From Collinsella sp. (GTDB lineage: Bacteria; Actinomycetota; Coriobacteriia; Coriobacteriales; Coriobacteriaceae), in contig JAHAGQ010000018.1 of assembly GCA_018373675.1 (NCBI GenBank), forward strand, positions 1 through 41,157: 41,157 nucleotides of DNA, in the 5' to 3' direction. Shown in pieces: positions 1-8,219 of this stretch. Positions within the stretch are counted from its first letter, which is position 1; the number at the start of each line of letters is the position of its first letter. Below the pieces are notes generated by a model. That model was given only the letters and a program-made list of their open reading frames with translations. It searched no databases and had not been told where the DNA came from. The position numbers and the translations under genes were made by a program.

Positions 1-69
1 GAAGCTAAGCCCCATCGCGCCGAGAGTACTGCGGGGTCAGCCCGTGGGAGGCCAGGGCGCCGCTGACCG
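1..69 (+). rRNA. rrf: 5S ribosomal RNA, 3' part
   Basis: The window opens inside a 5S rRNA. The stretch beginning GAAGCTAAGCCCCATCGCGCC, followed by GGGAGGCCAGGGCGCC, is the conserved 3' half of bacterial 5S rRNA, and the last bases (CCGCTGACC) would pair with a 5' end outside the window. The 5' half and the rest of the rrn operon lie to the left. The exact 3' end is estimated to within a few bases. A strong terminator follows about 35 bases downstream. Confidence 0.88.
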
Positions 70-103
70 GTGGACGGCACCGAGCCGTGCGCTTGAACTT
101 AGA

Positions 104-135
104 AGGGGGAGGCCTCGCGGCCTCCCCCTTTTTTG
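104..135 (+). terminator. rrn operon terminator
   Basis: GGGGGAGGC-CTCGCG-GCCTCCCCC is a perfect GC-rich hairpin followed by TTTTTT. It is placed correctly to end the ribosomal RNA transcript. Confidence 0.9.
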
Positions 136-148
136 CGTTTACCGGGCG

Positions 149-165
149 TAAATGACTCATTTACA
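149..165. promoter_or_regulatory. perfect 17-bp palindrome between rrn and the next gene
   Basis: GTAAATGA-C-TCATTTAC has 8-bp perfect arms around one central base. It lies 13 bases past the rrn terminator and 33 bases beyond the stop of the leftward gene. It could be a protein-binding site or a weak part of that gene's 3' end. The core TGACTCA recurs in the hsp20 promoter. Confidence 0.35.
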
Positions 166-198
166 CCAGACGATCTTATCGTTTTTGGTATTGAGCTT

Positions 199-666
199 TT
201 ATTTAAAGAAAATAAATCGAATAACAAGGGCAACTGCTATGACCGCAATGATCAAAAGCAGGATTGTCAGTCGATGCTGCTTGCGTCGTTTACTTGACGA
301 AACGAAGATTGATTTTCCTTGTTTTGGCGTCTCGAGATAACGAGCCGAATGCGTTAAGGTTTGCTTTGGTCGAGGACCTCTTTGTTGATGAGCGGCGGAT
401 GCTTTCAGTGGCTCATCACTAGCTGCGCTGTTTTTAGATAATGGTGCGTCTTTCAGATATACAGGGTCTCCCGAGGCGACGCCCATATGTTTACGTCCCG
501 TTTGGGCATCCTCGAGCGTTTGATATCGATTTCTCGTCACATATTCGGGCTCAGGATCATTAATGGGCTCTTGCGAGATGTGGGGGCGATGGAACCGTGG
601 CGGCTGCGTGGAAGTTTCTTCCCCCTGCGTCTGCATAAACATTTTGTTCTGGTTTTGGTCGTCCAT
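199..666 (-). CDS. hypothetical tail-anchored membrane protein
   Basis: 155 residues, family not recognised. Residues 1-125 are hydrophilic, rich in Q, P, S and charged residues, and probably disordered. A basic patch (SSKRRKQHR, about 123-131) is followed by one hydrophobic helix (LTILLLIIAVIAVALVIRFI) ending four residues from the C-terminus. That is the layout of a tail-anchored or C-terminally anchored protein with its soluble part in the cytoplasm. An AAAGGG ribosome site precedes the ATG at 666, and a TACAAT -10 box (complement of 706-711) lies upstream. The base composition is more AT-rich than in neighbouring genes. Function unknown. Confidence 0.7.
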   Translation of the reverse strand: MDDQNQNKMFMQTQGEETSTQPPRFHRPHISQEPINDPEPEYVTRNRYQTLEDAQTGRKHMGVASGDPVYLKDAPLSKNSAASDEPLKASAAHQQRGPRPKQTLTHSARYLETPKQGKSIFVSSSKRRKQHRLTILLLIIAVIAVALVIRFIFFK

Positions 667-788
667 GATGCCCTTTAGCTCGTTACCAACAACGTGTACG
701 CGCTCATTGTAAGCCCCTTGTTATTTGTAGCTGCGAACATACTCGTTATTTAAGCTCTGGTTCAAAGAACCTTAACCTTACTAAAACC

Positions 789-879
789 TGAGTCAATTAC
801 ACTTAGATATGCTTATAGTACATGACTCAAAAAACTTTATAGTCGATGTATATATAAGCACTGTGTGGGCATATATAAG
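789..879 (+). promoter_or_regulatory. hsp20 promoter region with paired motifs
   Basis: AT-rich DNA upstream of hsp20. TGAGTCA (789-795) and TGACTCA (823-829) are inverted copies 34 bp apart. ATATATAAG occurs twice (850-858 and 871-879), exactly 21 bp (two helical turns) apart. One or both TATATAAG motifs may serve as -10 boxes. No CIRCE element (TTAGCACTC) or HspR HAIR site was found. Confidence 0.45.
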
Positions 880-942
880 AACGTCAAAAGAAGTCCCAGT
901 CACCTAGAAGATGGCTCGGCAGTCCTAAAAGGAGTGGTAAAC

Positions 943-1374
943 ATGGCAAGCATGGTTCCTTATCGTTCGGTTTTTGGCGTTCGTCCTTCTGCTAGCTCGC
1001 TGTTCGATCTGTTTGATGATATGACCGACCTTGCAAACAACTCGATTGCTTCCAAGGCGTTTCCCGTTGACGTTGAGGATAAGGGCGACGGCTATGAGGT
1101 CAAGGCCTATCTGACCGGTGTCGCCAAGGACGATATCGATGTAGAGCTCAATGAGGGCCGTCTGTCCATTAGCGTGAATGTCGAGGAAGACGAGGAGAAC
1201 GAGGGCAAGAACTTCCTGCAGAAGGAGTTCAGCTCGTACAGCGCGACGCGTGGCGTGTATCTAAAGGACGCTTCGAGCGAGGGCCTCTCGGCTAAGTACG
1301 CTGACGGCATCCTGACCGTTACGGTTCCCAAGATCGTCGAGAAGAAGAACGTTACGAAGATCTCCATTGACTAA
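943..1374 (+). CDS. hsp20: small heat shock protein, Hsp20/alpha-crystallin family
   Basis: ATP-independent holdase chaperone that binds unfolding proteins in the cytoplasm and hands them to DnaK/ClpB. 143 residues, a normal length. A short N-terminal arm (1-38, with the FDLFDDM amphipathic segment) is followed by the alpha-crystallin domain, about 39-133. The conserved strand motif YADGILTVTVPK (119-130) carries the A-x-x-G-x-L signature, and the protein ends with a V/I-x-I-like tail (TKISID) that caps neighbouring subunits. The start at 943 is chosen over an in-frame ATG at 865 because AAAAGGAG sits just upstream and family N-termini begin near here. Monocistronic, with its own promoter and terminator. 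Confidence 0.9.
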   Translation: MASMVPYRSVFGVRPSASSLFDLFDDMTDLANNSIASKAFPVDVEDKGDGYEVKAYLTGVAKDDIDVELNEGRLSISVNVEEDEENEGKNFLQKEFSSYSATRGVYLKDASSEGLSAKYADGILTVTVPKIVEKKNVTKISID

Positions 1375-1400
1375 CTTCGTTGGTGTTCTGCGCTATTAAA

Positions 1401-1448
1401 AGACAGCAAAAGGGGCTGGGAAGCGATTCTCGGCCCCTTTTGCTGTCT
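1401..1448 (+). terminator. bidirectional terminator between hsp20 and the MBL hydrolase
   Basis: AGACAGCAAAAGGGGC (1401-1416) pairs perfectly with 1433-1448 as a 16-bp stem. The A/T-rich inner part gives a U-run in both directions. It serves the convergent genes on both sides. Confidence 0.85.
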
Positions 1449-1456
1449 AGGACAGT

Positions 1457-2266
1457 CTATTGAATGGTTGCCGGTTGATACTGACTCGCAGGGCGTATCG
1501 AGAGTTTTCGCGATCCTTGGAGAAGGGTTGCGGAGCTGCCGACCTCGTCATCCAGGGTTGCGGCCAGAGCTTTGGCATAGCTTTTGACGGTAAGGCTCGG
1601 AAGATTGTTATCTTGGCTGATATGCATGGCAATGAGCTGTTCGGTGCGATCGGTAACAAGTTCGCGCGCGGCTTCGGCGGCTTGGCCATTGGAGAGGTGT
1701 CCCCTTGCAGACAGGATGCGCTCCTGAAGAAAGCGGGGATATTCTCCCTCGCGCAGCATGGTCGCATCGTGGTTGCTTTCGAGTGCGAGGACTCGACAAT
1801 CTTCGAGGGTGTTCATGGCCTGGCTCGATAGCTCTCCGGTGTCGGTGGCAAAGCCGATGGAATCATCGAGGGTGTCGAATCGATAGCCGACTGGATTGAT
1901 GACATCGTGTGACGTTGAGTAGGTTTGCACGTGGATGCCGGCAATGGATAGGGTGTCACCGGGATCGAATTCCTCGACAGGCAGATGCGAAAGATTTTCT
2001 TTGCTCGAAAGAGTGCCCCTGCTGGCAAAGAGGGGGCCGTGCCAGTGCTTGCACCAGACATCGAGACCCTTGATGTGATCGCTATGCTCATGAGTAATGA
2101 GAAGAGCCGAGACGTTGTCTGCCGAGAGCCCCAGTTCTGCCATACGCTTTAATGTCTCGCGGCGAGACAGTCCGTCATCGACCATAATGAGCCCCTGCGG
2201 GCCCTCGATGAGTGCGCAGTTGCCTTTAGAGCCACTGCCGAGGATATGAAGGTGCAGACGAGACAT
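1457..2266 (-). CDS. MBL-fold metallo-hydrolase, YycJ/WalJ-like
   Basis: 269 residues. The N-terminus (HILGSGSKGNCALIE) is typical of the YycJ/WalJ branch of the metallo-beta-lactamase fold, and the metal-binding THEHSDH motif (H59, H61, D63, H64) is intact, as is the preceding VDDG strand (29-32). Family members are predicted single- or double-strand-specific exonucleases. In Firmicutes the gene sits beside walRK, but here it stands alone, divergent from tilS. The start ATG is at 2266, with a weak GGA ribosome site and only 48 bases to the divergent start, so the two promoters overlap. The exact substrate cannot be read from the sequence. Confidence 0.85.
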   Translation of the reverse strand: MSRLHLHILGSGSKGNCALIEGPQGLIMVDDGLSRRETLKRMAELGLSADNVSALLITHEHSDHIKGLDVWCKHWHGPLFASRGTLSSKENLSHLPVEEFDPGDTLSIAGIHVQTYSTSHDVINPVGYRFDTLDDSIGFATDTGELSSQAMNTLEDCRVLALESNHDATMLREGEYPRFLQERILSARGHLSNGQAAEAARELVTDRTEQLIAMHISQDNNLPSLTVKSYAKALAATLDDEVGSSATLLQGSRKLSIRPASQYQPATIQ

Positions 2267-2280
2267 AAGATTCCAAAGGA

Positions 2281-2286
2281 TACAAT
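2281..2286 (+). promoter_or_regulatory. -10 box for tilS
   Basis: TACAAT, 29 bases upstream of the tilS ATG in the 48-base divergent gap. No convincing -35 hexamer is seen. Confidence 0.4.
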
Positions 2287-2314
2287 GGGTGCGGACGAAT
2301 AGAGGAGGAAGCGA

Positions 2315-3853
2315 ATGCCAACGGTATCACAGCATTACGGACACCATGCCGTGCCTGGGGCAGTCGATGAGACCCGGACGAGACAGCAGGCTGCTCCTGT
2401 CGTGCTCATGGTATCAGGCGGCGCGGACTCGACGGCACTGCTTCTTATGGCGTGCACATCAAAGCTGGATATCCAAGACGGACGCGGTGTTGCCCCCATT
2501 GCTCGCGAGCGCCTGCATGTGCTGCATGTAAACCATCATCTGCGCGGCAAGGCGTCCGATGGCGACGAGGCCTTTGTGCGTGAGCTCTGCGCGAAATATG
2601 GTTTACCGCTGTGCGTGGAGCACGCTTATTTTGATGGGGAGTCGGGCAATGTTGAGGCCGCGGCCCGCGAGGTGCGCTATGCCGCGGCGCGGAGGTATGT
2701 TCGCGAGCTCTGCGCCCAGACGGGGGCACCGCGAACGGCGGCTCGTATCTGCACCGCGCACACGTCTTCGGATCGCGCGGAAACGTTTTTGATGAACGCG
2801 ATTAAGGGTTCAGGGCCCGCTGGCCTATCGAGCATTCCTCGCCGGAGGAATATCGTGGTGCGTCCCTTGCTCGACCTAACTCATGGCGAGCTCGTGGGCT
2901 ATCTACAGGTACATGGTCAGCCGTGGCGTGAAGACGAGAGCAATGAGGATATCTCGTATCTGCGAAACTACGTGCGCCATCGAGTGATGCCGGTGGTGGC
3001 GCAGCGCAACGCGAGCGTCTGCAAGACGATTGGCGCCGCCTGCGAGATCTTAGGCGATGAGGACGCGTTTTTGTCTCAGCTTTCGGCACAGGCGTTTCGA
3101 AGCTGCCTGCGTAAGGAGGCGGCGGGCGCGCTGGTGCTCGATGCCAGGCGCCTTGCTGCGGCCGAGGTGGTAATCGCGCGGCGCATCGTGCGACTGGCGA
3201 TTAAGCGCATCGATCCGGACGCTCGTCCAGAGATGCGACATGTGGAGCGAGTCCTTTCCTGCGTTGCCGAGGGCGCCGGCTCGGTCACGCTTCCGGCGGG
3301 GATTGACGCACGCATTGAGTTTGGCATGCTGGCGTTCAAGGCGCCGGCGGCTCGCGAGGGCCTGGTCGCGGACTGGGTTACCGTGCCCGGTCGTTTGCCG
3401 TTGGGCGGGGGACGTATGCTGGTCACAGAACCGATGGCCGTTGAGCCGGGATGCGATATCGTGCGCCGCGCCCGTGAGCTTGCAACTGCCGGGGAAGTGA
3501 CAGCTTTGGTAGACGCGGCTGCCCTGGGTTTTGCCGACAGCGATAGTGAGCGGATCCTGGCGGGCTCGCGTGGCGAGATCCCTGCCGAGGCGCGATTGGC
3601 GCGCCTGTGGGTGGACGGTCCTGTACCGGGAGACGTGATGTGCCCGTTAGGGATGAGTGGTCGAAGCAAGAAAGTATCCGACTTGCTAGGTGAGGCTCGC
3701 ATTCCCGTTTCCGAGCGCGCCGGCGTGCCCATGGTGAGGACGGCGCCGGGGGGCGCCGTGGTGTGGGTCGCCGGAGTTCGCGCGGACGAGCGTTTTAAGT
3801 GCACGGCCGCAACGCGCGTGGCATATCTGCTCCGCGTGGTCGATGCGGAATAG
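2315..3853 (+). CDS. tilS: tRNA(Ile)-lysidine synthetase
   Basis: Attaches lysine to C34 of the CAU-anticodon tRNA-Ile using ATP, which changes its decoding to AUA and its charging to Ile. The PP-loop motif SGGADS (34-39) follows a beta strand (VVLMV). HVNHHLRG (about 76) and the DRAETFLMN helix are further N-type ATP-pyrophosphatase signatures, and the C-terminal TilS substrate-binding domain ends the protein. 512 residues is longer than the usual ~430, partly from an N-terminal extension of about 25 residues. GGAGGAAG lies upstream of the ATG at 2315. It begins the tilS-hpt-ftsH run, a gene order conserved in many Gram-positive bacteria, and a 147-base gap separates it from hpt. Confidence 0.9.
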   Translation: MPTVSQHYGHHAVPGAVDETRTRQQAAPVVLMVSGGADSTALLLMACTSKLDIQDGRGVAPIARERLHVLHVNHHLRGKASDGDEAFVRELCAKYGLPLCVEHAYFDGESGNVEAAAREVRYAAARRYVRELCAQTGAPRTAARICTAHTSSDRAETFLMNAIKGSGPAGLSSIPRRRNIVVRPLLDLTHGELVGYLQVHGQPWREDESNEDISYLRNYVRHRVMPVVAQRNASVCKTIGAACEILGDEDAFLSQLSAQAFRSCLRKEAAGALVLDARRLAAAEVVIARRIVRLAIKRIDPDARPEMRHVERVLSCVAEGAGSVTLPAGIDARIEFGMLAFKAPAAREGLVADWVTVPGRLPLGGGRMLVTEPMAVEPGCDIVRRARELATAGEVTALVDAAALGFADSDSERILAGSRGEIPAEARLARLWVDGPVPGDVMCPLGMSGRSKKVSDLLGEARIPVSERAGVPMVRTAPGGAVVWVAGVRADERFKCTAATRVAYLLRVVDAE

Positions 3854-4000
3854 CGTCCCACGCCAGCTATTCTGTGCGACGTTGACGGTATTCCCGCGCT
3901 GATGGCGTACGGGCTGGAAAATATACCCCGTGCGCTGCTAAAATGTGAAGTTCGCGTCCATACGGCGGTGTGTGGGCGATAAGCACAAGAAAGGGTTGTC

Positions 4001-4549
4001 ATGGCTTCTCAACATCCGGATATCGAGAAGGTTCTGTTCACGCAGGAGGATATCGACGGTATCGTCTCTCGCCTGGGCGAGGAGATTACTCGCGATTACG
4101 CGGGTAAGGATCTGGTGCTGATTGCGGTCCTGCGCGGCGCCGTGGTCTTTATGGGCGACCTGATGCGTAAGATCGAGCTGCCGACCAACATCGATTTCAT
4201 GGCTGTTTCGAGCTATGGCGACGGTGTGAAGTCCTCGGGTATCGTGCGTATCATTAAGGACCTGGATATCGACATCCGCGGTCGCGACGTGCTGATCGTC
4301 GAGGACATTCTGGACTCGGGCCTGACGCTCAAGTATCTGATGAAGAACCTCGAGAGCCGCAAGCCCGCTTCTCTGGAGGTCGCCGCCTTCCTGTGGAAGG
4401 ACGTTGAGGACCGCTTCTCGGCCATCACGCCCAAGTATGTTGGAACCCATTGCCCCGATGCCTTTGTGGTGGGCTACGGCCTCGACTATGCCGAGCGCTA
4501 TCGTAACCTTCCGTATCTGGGCATTTTGAAACCGGAGGTTTATTCGTAA
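4001..4549 (+). CDS. hpt: hypoxanthine phosphoribosyltransferase
   Basis: Purine salvage: hypoxanthine or guanine plus PRPP gives IMP or GMP plus pyrophosphate. 182 residues, the normal size. The PRPP-binding loop VEDILDSGLT (100-109), the flexible-loop SSYGDG (70-75), the early LRGAVVF loop (44-50) and the VVGYGLDYAERYRNLP C-terminal signature are all present. AAAGGG precedes the ATG. A TAAAAT -10-like box lies at 3939-3944. The stop is 1 base from the ftsH start, so the two are translated from one message. Confidence 0.93.
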   Translation: MASQHPDIEKVLFTQEDIDGIVSRLGEEITRDYAGKDLVLIAVLRGAVVFMGDLMRKIELPTNIDFMAVSSYGDGVKSSGIVRIIKDLDIDIRGRDVLIVEDILDSGLTLKYLMKNLESRKPASLEVAAFLWKDVEDRFSAITPKYVGTHCPDAFVVGYGLDYAERYRNLPYLGILKPEVYS

Positions 4550-4550
4550 G

Positions 4551-6680
4551 ATGCCCGACGACCATAACGATAACAATTCCCAGACTCCCCGGGAGCCTAA
4601 GATCCCGGGGATGCCCGGAGGCAAGAAGCCCACGCGTACGGGCTGGCTGTATTTTATTTTGGCTTGCGCGCTTCTGGGCTACGCCTTCTTTAACATGGGC
4701 TCCGGCTTTGCCAATTCCAGCAATACCGTTAAGCTCGCGACGAGCGAGATGGTGAGCGCCATCAAGCAGGATCGCGTCGAAGATCTGACCTATACGGTTC
4801 AAGACGGAAGCGTGACGGGTCATTACTGGAAGACGAAGAAGGACAAGGGCGATACGAGCGAGCTCAAGAGCTTCTCCTCGACCTATGTCGGCTCCGATTC
4901 GCTTGCCGAGCTCATGGCGGAGCACCCCGATACCAAGTACATCGTCAACACCAACGATCCCGATTTTTGGGGCGACTTGGCGATGAGTGTGCTTCCGACG
5001 ATCGCCCTTATCGCCATCATGTTCTACTTTATGCGCCAGATGATGGGCGCCAACAACAGGAACATGCAGTTTGGCAAGACCAACGCCAAGACCAACGAGG
5101 CCACACGCCCCAAGGTCAAGTTTGAAGACGTTGCCGGCGTGGACGAGGCAGTCGAGGAGCTCGAGGAGATCCGTGACTTTTTGAGCGATCCGGATCGCTA
5201 TCGCAAGCTGGGCGCCAAGATCCCGCGTGGCGTGTTGCTGGTTGGCCCTCCGGGCACCGGTAAAACGCTGCTGGCCAAGGCCGTTGCCGGCGAGGCGGGC
5301 GTGCCGTTCTTTAGCATCTCGGGTTCCGACTTTGTCGAGATGTTCGTAGGTGTCGGCGCCAGCCGTGTGCGTGACCTCTTTAAGGAGGCCAAGTCCCAGG
5401 CCCCGTCGATCATCTTCATCGATGAGATCGATGCCGTGGGACGTCAGCGCGGAGCTGGCTTGGGCGGCGGTCACGACGAGCGCGAGCAGACGCTCAACCA
5501 GCTGCTGGTCGAGATGGACGGCTTTGAGGAAAGCGAGTCGGTCATCCTGATCGCTGCGACCAACCGTCCTGACATCCTGGATCCGGCATTGCTGCGTCCC
5601 GGCCGTTTTGACCGTCAGGTTACGGTCGACCGTCCGGATGTGAAGGGCCGCGAGCAGATCTTGCGCGTGCATGCCGAGAACAAGCCGATGGACGAGGACG
5701 TTAAGTTTGAGAAGCTCGCCCAGATGACCGTTGGCTTTACTGGTGCCGATTTGGCGAACCTGCTCAACGAGTCTGCGCTGCTGGCCGCTCGCCGTCATCG
5801 TTCCGTGATCTCGATGGACGAGGTCGAGGAGTCGATGGAGCGCGTGATTGCCGGACCGCAACGCAAGGGTCGCGTGATGACCGAGCGCACCACGATTGCC
5901 TACCACGAGAGCGGTCATGCCCTGGTGGGCCACATCCTGGAGCACTCCGATCCGGTCCACAAGATCTCGATCGTCAGCCGCGGCCAGGCGCTGGGCTACA
6001 CGCTGCAGCTTCCGCAGGAGGACCACTTCCTCAAGACCAAGAACGAGATGCTCGACGAGCTCGCCGTGTTCTTGGGCGGTCGCGTTGCCGAGGAGCTCAT
6101 GTGCGATGATATTACGTCGGGCGCGAGCAACGATCTGGAGCGCGCAACCAAGATGGCGCGCGAGATGGTCACGCGCCTGGGCATGAGCGAGGAGCTGGGC
6201 ACGCAAGTGTTTGGCGAGGCGCAACATCAGGTGTTCCTTGGTCGCGATTACGCCGATCACCAGGATTACTCCGAGGAGACGGCGCGCCGCATCGATATCG
6301 AGGTTCAGCGCATTATGCGTGAGGCCCATCGTCGTGCGGTCGAGATTCTGGACGCCCGTCGCGATCAGCTTGATCTGATGGCGAAGGTGCTGCTTGAGCG
6401 CGAGACCGTCGAGGGCGACGCCGTGAACGCCCTGCTCGACAACGAGTGGAATGCCTACCTTGAGCGCGAGGGCGATATCCTGGCGGCCAAGGAGGAGCGC
6501 AATGCCAAGGCGGCCGGCATGCCGACCAAGAAGCGCGTGCCTCGAATGAGCGAGGAGGAGCTGGCGGCTGATGCCGCGGCCTTTGCGCAGGCGGCCATGC
6601 AGGAGGATGCCGAAGCCGCATCCGATGATGCTGACGATGACCATGCCGTCGTCGATGCCGACACCGACGCCGACAAATAG
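4551..6680 (+). CDS. ftsH: ATP-dependent zinc metalloprotease FtsH
   Basis: Membrane-bound AAA+ protease that extracts and degrades misfolded or regulatory membrane and cytosolic proteins. 709 residues in this order: cytosolic tail; TM1 (about 31-48); extracytoplasmic domain; TM2 (about 143-162); AAA+ ATPase with Walker A GPPGTGKT (232-239), Walker B IIFIDEID (287-294) and SRH (NRPDILDPALLRPGRFDR, 338-355); then the M41 peptidase with HESGH (452-456) and the third zinc ligand D528. The C-terminal 50 or so residues are very acidic, with Asp/Ala runs. The ribosome site GGAGG (4534-4538) lies inside the end of hpt, which indicates coupling. Confidence 0.96.
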   Translation: MPDDHNDNNSQTPREPKIPGMPGGKKPTRTGWLYFILACALLGYAFFNMGSGFANSSNTVKLATSEMVSAIKQDRVEDLTYTVQDGSVTGHYWKTKKDKGDTSELKSFSSTYVGSDSLAELMAEHPDTKYIVNTNDPDFWGDLAMSVLPTIALIAIMFYFMRQMMGANNRNMQFGKTNAKTNEATRPKVKFEDVAGVDEAVEELEEIRDFLSDPDRYRKLGAKIPRGVLLVGPPGTGKTLLAKAVAGEAGVPFFSISGSDFVEMFVGVGASRVRDLFKEAKSQAPSIIFIDEIDAVGRQRGAGLGGGHDEREQTLNQLLVEMDGFEESESVILIAATNRPDILDPALLRPGRFDRQVTVDRPDVKGREQILRVHAENKPMDEDVKFEKLAQMTVGFTGADLANLLNESALLAARRHRSVISMDEVEESMERVIAGPQRKGRVMTERTTIAYHESGHALVGHILEHSDPVHKISIVSRGQALGYTLQLPQEDHFLKTKNEMLDELAVFLGGRVAEELMCDDITSGASNDLERATKMAREMVTRLGMSEELGTQVFGEAQHQVFLGRDYADHQDYSEETARRIDIEVQRIMREAHRRAVEILDARRDQLDLMAKVLLERETVEGDAVNALLDNEWNAYLEREGDILAAKEERNAKAAGMPTKKRVPRMSEEELAADAAAFAQAAMQEDAEAASDDADDDHAVVDADTDADK

Positions 6681-6691
6681 TCTTTGTGGCG

Positions 6692-6725
6692 AAAGCCTCC
6701 GCGGGGAAACCTGCGGAGGCTTTTT
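6692..6725 (+). terminator. terminator after ftsH
   Basis: AAAGCCTCCGC (6692-6702) pairs with GCGGAGGCTTT (6713-6723), followed by TTTCTTTT. Confidence 0.88.
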
Positions 6726-6748
6726 CTTTTGAGCGATATGGGGCCGTC

Positions 6749-6810
6749 TGTTGATTGGGGACAGACTTAAATGAGCGTTTTCACGCATTTAAGTCTGTCC
6801 CCAATCAACA
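6749..6810. repeat. 62-bp perfect inverted repeat with GGGGACAGACTTAAATG arms
   Basis: Two perfect 25-bp arms (6749-6773 and 6786-6810) flank a 12-base spacer. Each arm contains the core ATTGGGGACAGACTTAAATG. There is no T-run, and the ftsH terminator lies just before it, so termination is not its obvious role. The GGGGAC core recalls REP elements mobilised by RAYT (REP-associated tyrosine) transposases. No transposase is nearby. Confidence 0.8.
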
Positions 6811-6839
6811 TTGCTGCGGCACTGTGCTCGGCTAAAGCG

Positions 6840-6845
6840 TACAAT
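6840..6845 (+). promoter_or_regulatory. -10 box for the aminotransferase
   Basis: TACAAT, 24 bases before the ATG at 6870. The expected -35 position lacks a clear TTGACA-like hexamer. Confidence 0.45.
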
Positions 6846-6869
6846 AGCGCCTATGCGAAAGGGGAACAG

Positions 6870-8054
6870 ATGATCAACGAAACTATGTATGCTCGCGGTG
6901 CGGAAAGCTCCATCATCCGTGAGATTTTTAGCTATGGCCTTGAGCGCAAGGCGCAGATCGGTGCGGAAAACGTATTCGATTTTTCGCTGGGCAATCCGAA
7001 CGTTCCGGCGCCCGCTGCTGTGGCTGAGTCGATTAAGAAGGCCCTGGAGCTGCCGAGTGACCAGTTGCACGGCTACACCCCCGCTCCGGGCCTGCCGCAA
7101 TGTCGAGCAGCCGTCGCCGAATCGCTCAACCGCCGCTTTGGCACGAGCTATGAGGGCAAGGACGTCTTTATGACGGTGGGCGCCGCGGCTTCGCTCACCT
7201 GCACGCTCAACGCCGTTACGAACCCGGGCGACGAGGTTATTGTTATCGCCCCGTACTTTCCGGAGTATCGCGTTTGGATTGAGAAGGCCGGCTGTACGTG
7301 TGTTGAGGCGCTCGCCGATGAAGATACGTTCCAGCTGAGCGTGGACAACGTGCTCAAGGCGATTACCGATAAGACGGCTGCCGTCATCATCGACTCGCCG
7401 AATAACCCGACCGGTGCCGTATATACACGCGACACGCTGACGCGACTGGCCAATGTTCTGCGCGAGGCCAACGCTCAGCGCGATCCCGAGAATCCGATTA
7501 TGCTCATCTCGGATGAGCCGTACCGCGAGATCGTGTACGGTGCCGAGGTGCCTTGGGTGCCCTCGATCTACGAGCACACCATCGTGTGCTACTCGTATTC
7601 TAAGTCGCTTTCGCTGCCGGGCGAGCGCGTGGGATGGATCCTTGTTCCCAATACGAATCCTCAGGCAGATCGTCTAATGCCCGCCGTTGCCGGTGCCGCC
7701 CGTACGCTGGGCTTCGTGTGCGCGCCGGCGCTCTTTCAGCGCGTAATTATCGACTGCATCGATGAGCCGAGTGACGTTGAGTCCTATGCACGCAACCGTA
7801 CCGCGCTTACCGACGCACTAGCGGAGTATGGCTACACCTATGTTGAGCCGGATGGCGCGTTCTACCTATGGGTGAAAGCGTTGGAGCCCGATGCGAATGC
7901 GTTTTGCGAGCGCGCAAAGAAGTATGAGTTGCTTGCGGTTCCCTCGGACAGCTTTGGTATGCCGGGTTGGTTCCGCCTGGGCTATTGCGTGAGTTACGAA
8001 ACGATTATCAATTCGCTACCCGCTTGGAAACAGTTGGCGGACGAGTATCGTTAA
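6870..8054 (+). CDS. class I/II PLP-dependent aminotransferase
   Basis: 394 residues, fold-type I aspartate aminotransferase superfamily. Visible PLP-site residues are the phosphate-cup GAAASL (105-110), SPNNPTG (176-182, with the substrate-side Asn178), SDEPYRE (214-220, Asp215 contacts the pyridine N) and the Schiff-base lysine in YSYSKSLSLPGERVGW (Lys245). The final Arg for the substrate carboxylate is in WFRLGY. The substrate cannot be fixed: aspartate, alanine or aromatic amino acids are possible. The start at 6870 follows AAAGGGGAAC. An in-frame ATG at 6771 falls inside the inverted repeat and is rejected. Monocistronic. Confidence 0.88.
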   Translation: MINETMYARGAESSIIREIFSYGLERKAQIGAENVFDFSLGNPNVPAPAAVAESIKKALELPSDQLHGYTPAPGLPQCRAAVAESLNRRFGTSYEGKDVFMTVGAAASLTCTLNAVTNPGDEVIVIAPYFPEYRVWIEKAGCTCVEALADEDTFQLSVDNVLKAITDKTAAVIIDSPNNPTGAVYTRDTLTRLANVLREANAQRDPENPIMLISDEPYREIVYGAEVPWVPSIYEHTIVCYSYSKSLSLPGERVGWILVPNTNPQADRLMPAVAGAARTLGFVCAPALFQRVIIDCIDEPSDVESYARNRTALTDALAEYGYTYVEPDGAFYLWVKALEPDANAFCERAKKYELLAVPSDSFGMPGWFRLGYCVSYETIINSLPAWKQLADEYR

Positions 8055-8077
8055 AAGTAAAGCGCTCTGCCTACAAT

Positions 8078-8119
8078 GTTTTACGTGAAACGGGGTTTGG
8101 TGTTAAGCCGGACCCCGTT
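8078..8119 (+). other. intergenic palindrome and hairpin after the aminotransferase
   Basis: GTTTTACGTGAAAC (8078-8091) is a near-palindrome, and the overlapping AACGGGGT (8089-8096) pairs with ACCCCGTT (8112-8119). The hairpin may end the aminotransferase message, although no T-run follows. Confidence 0.35.
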
Positions 8120-8152
8120 GTCATGGACGTTGTGTCTTTGGGATGGAGTGGT

Positions 8153-8182
8153 TTTACGACTATCGAAGGCTATGCGTACAAT
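8153..8182 (+). promoter_or_regulatory. promoter of the PHP phosphoesterase
   Basis: TTTACG (8153-8158), an 18-base spacer and TACAAT (8177-8182), 37 bases before the gene start. Confidence 0.5.
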
Positions 8183-8219
8183 GAATATAAGCGACGGCCG
8201 TGCCAGATAAGGAGACCTG

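Noticed and set aside
4425..6788. 787-codon open frame antisense to ftsH
   Set aside because: A shadow of GC-rich codon use; the plus strand has every FtsH motif, and the antisense translation has no domain, ribosome site or plausible composition.
6771..6869. N-terminal extension of the aminotransferase
   Set aside because: It would encode part of the inverted repeat; the 6870 start has AAAGGGG and matches family length.
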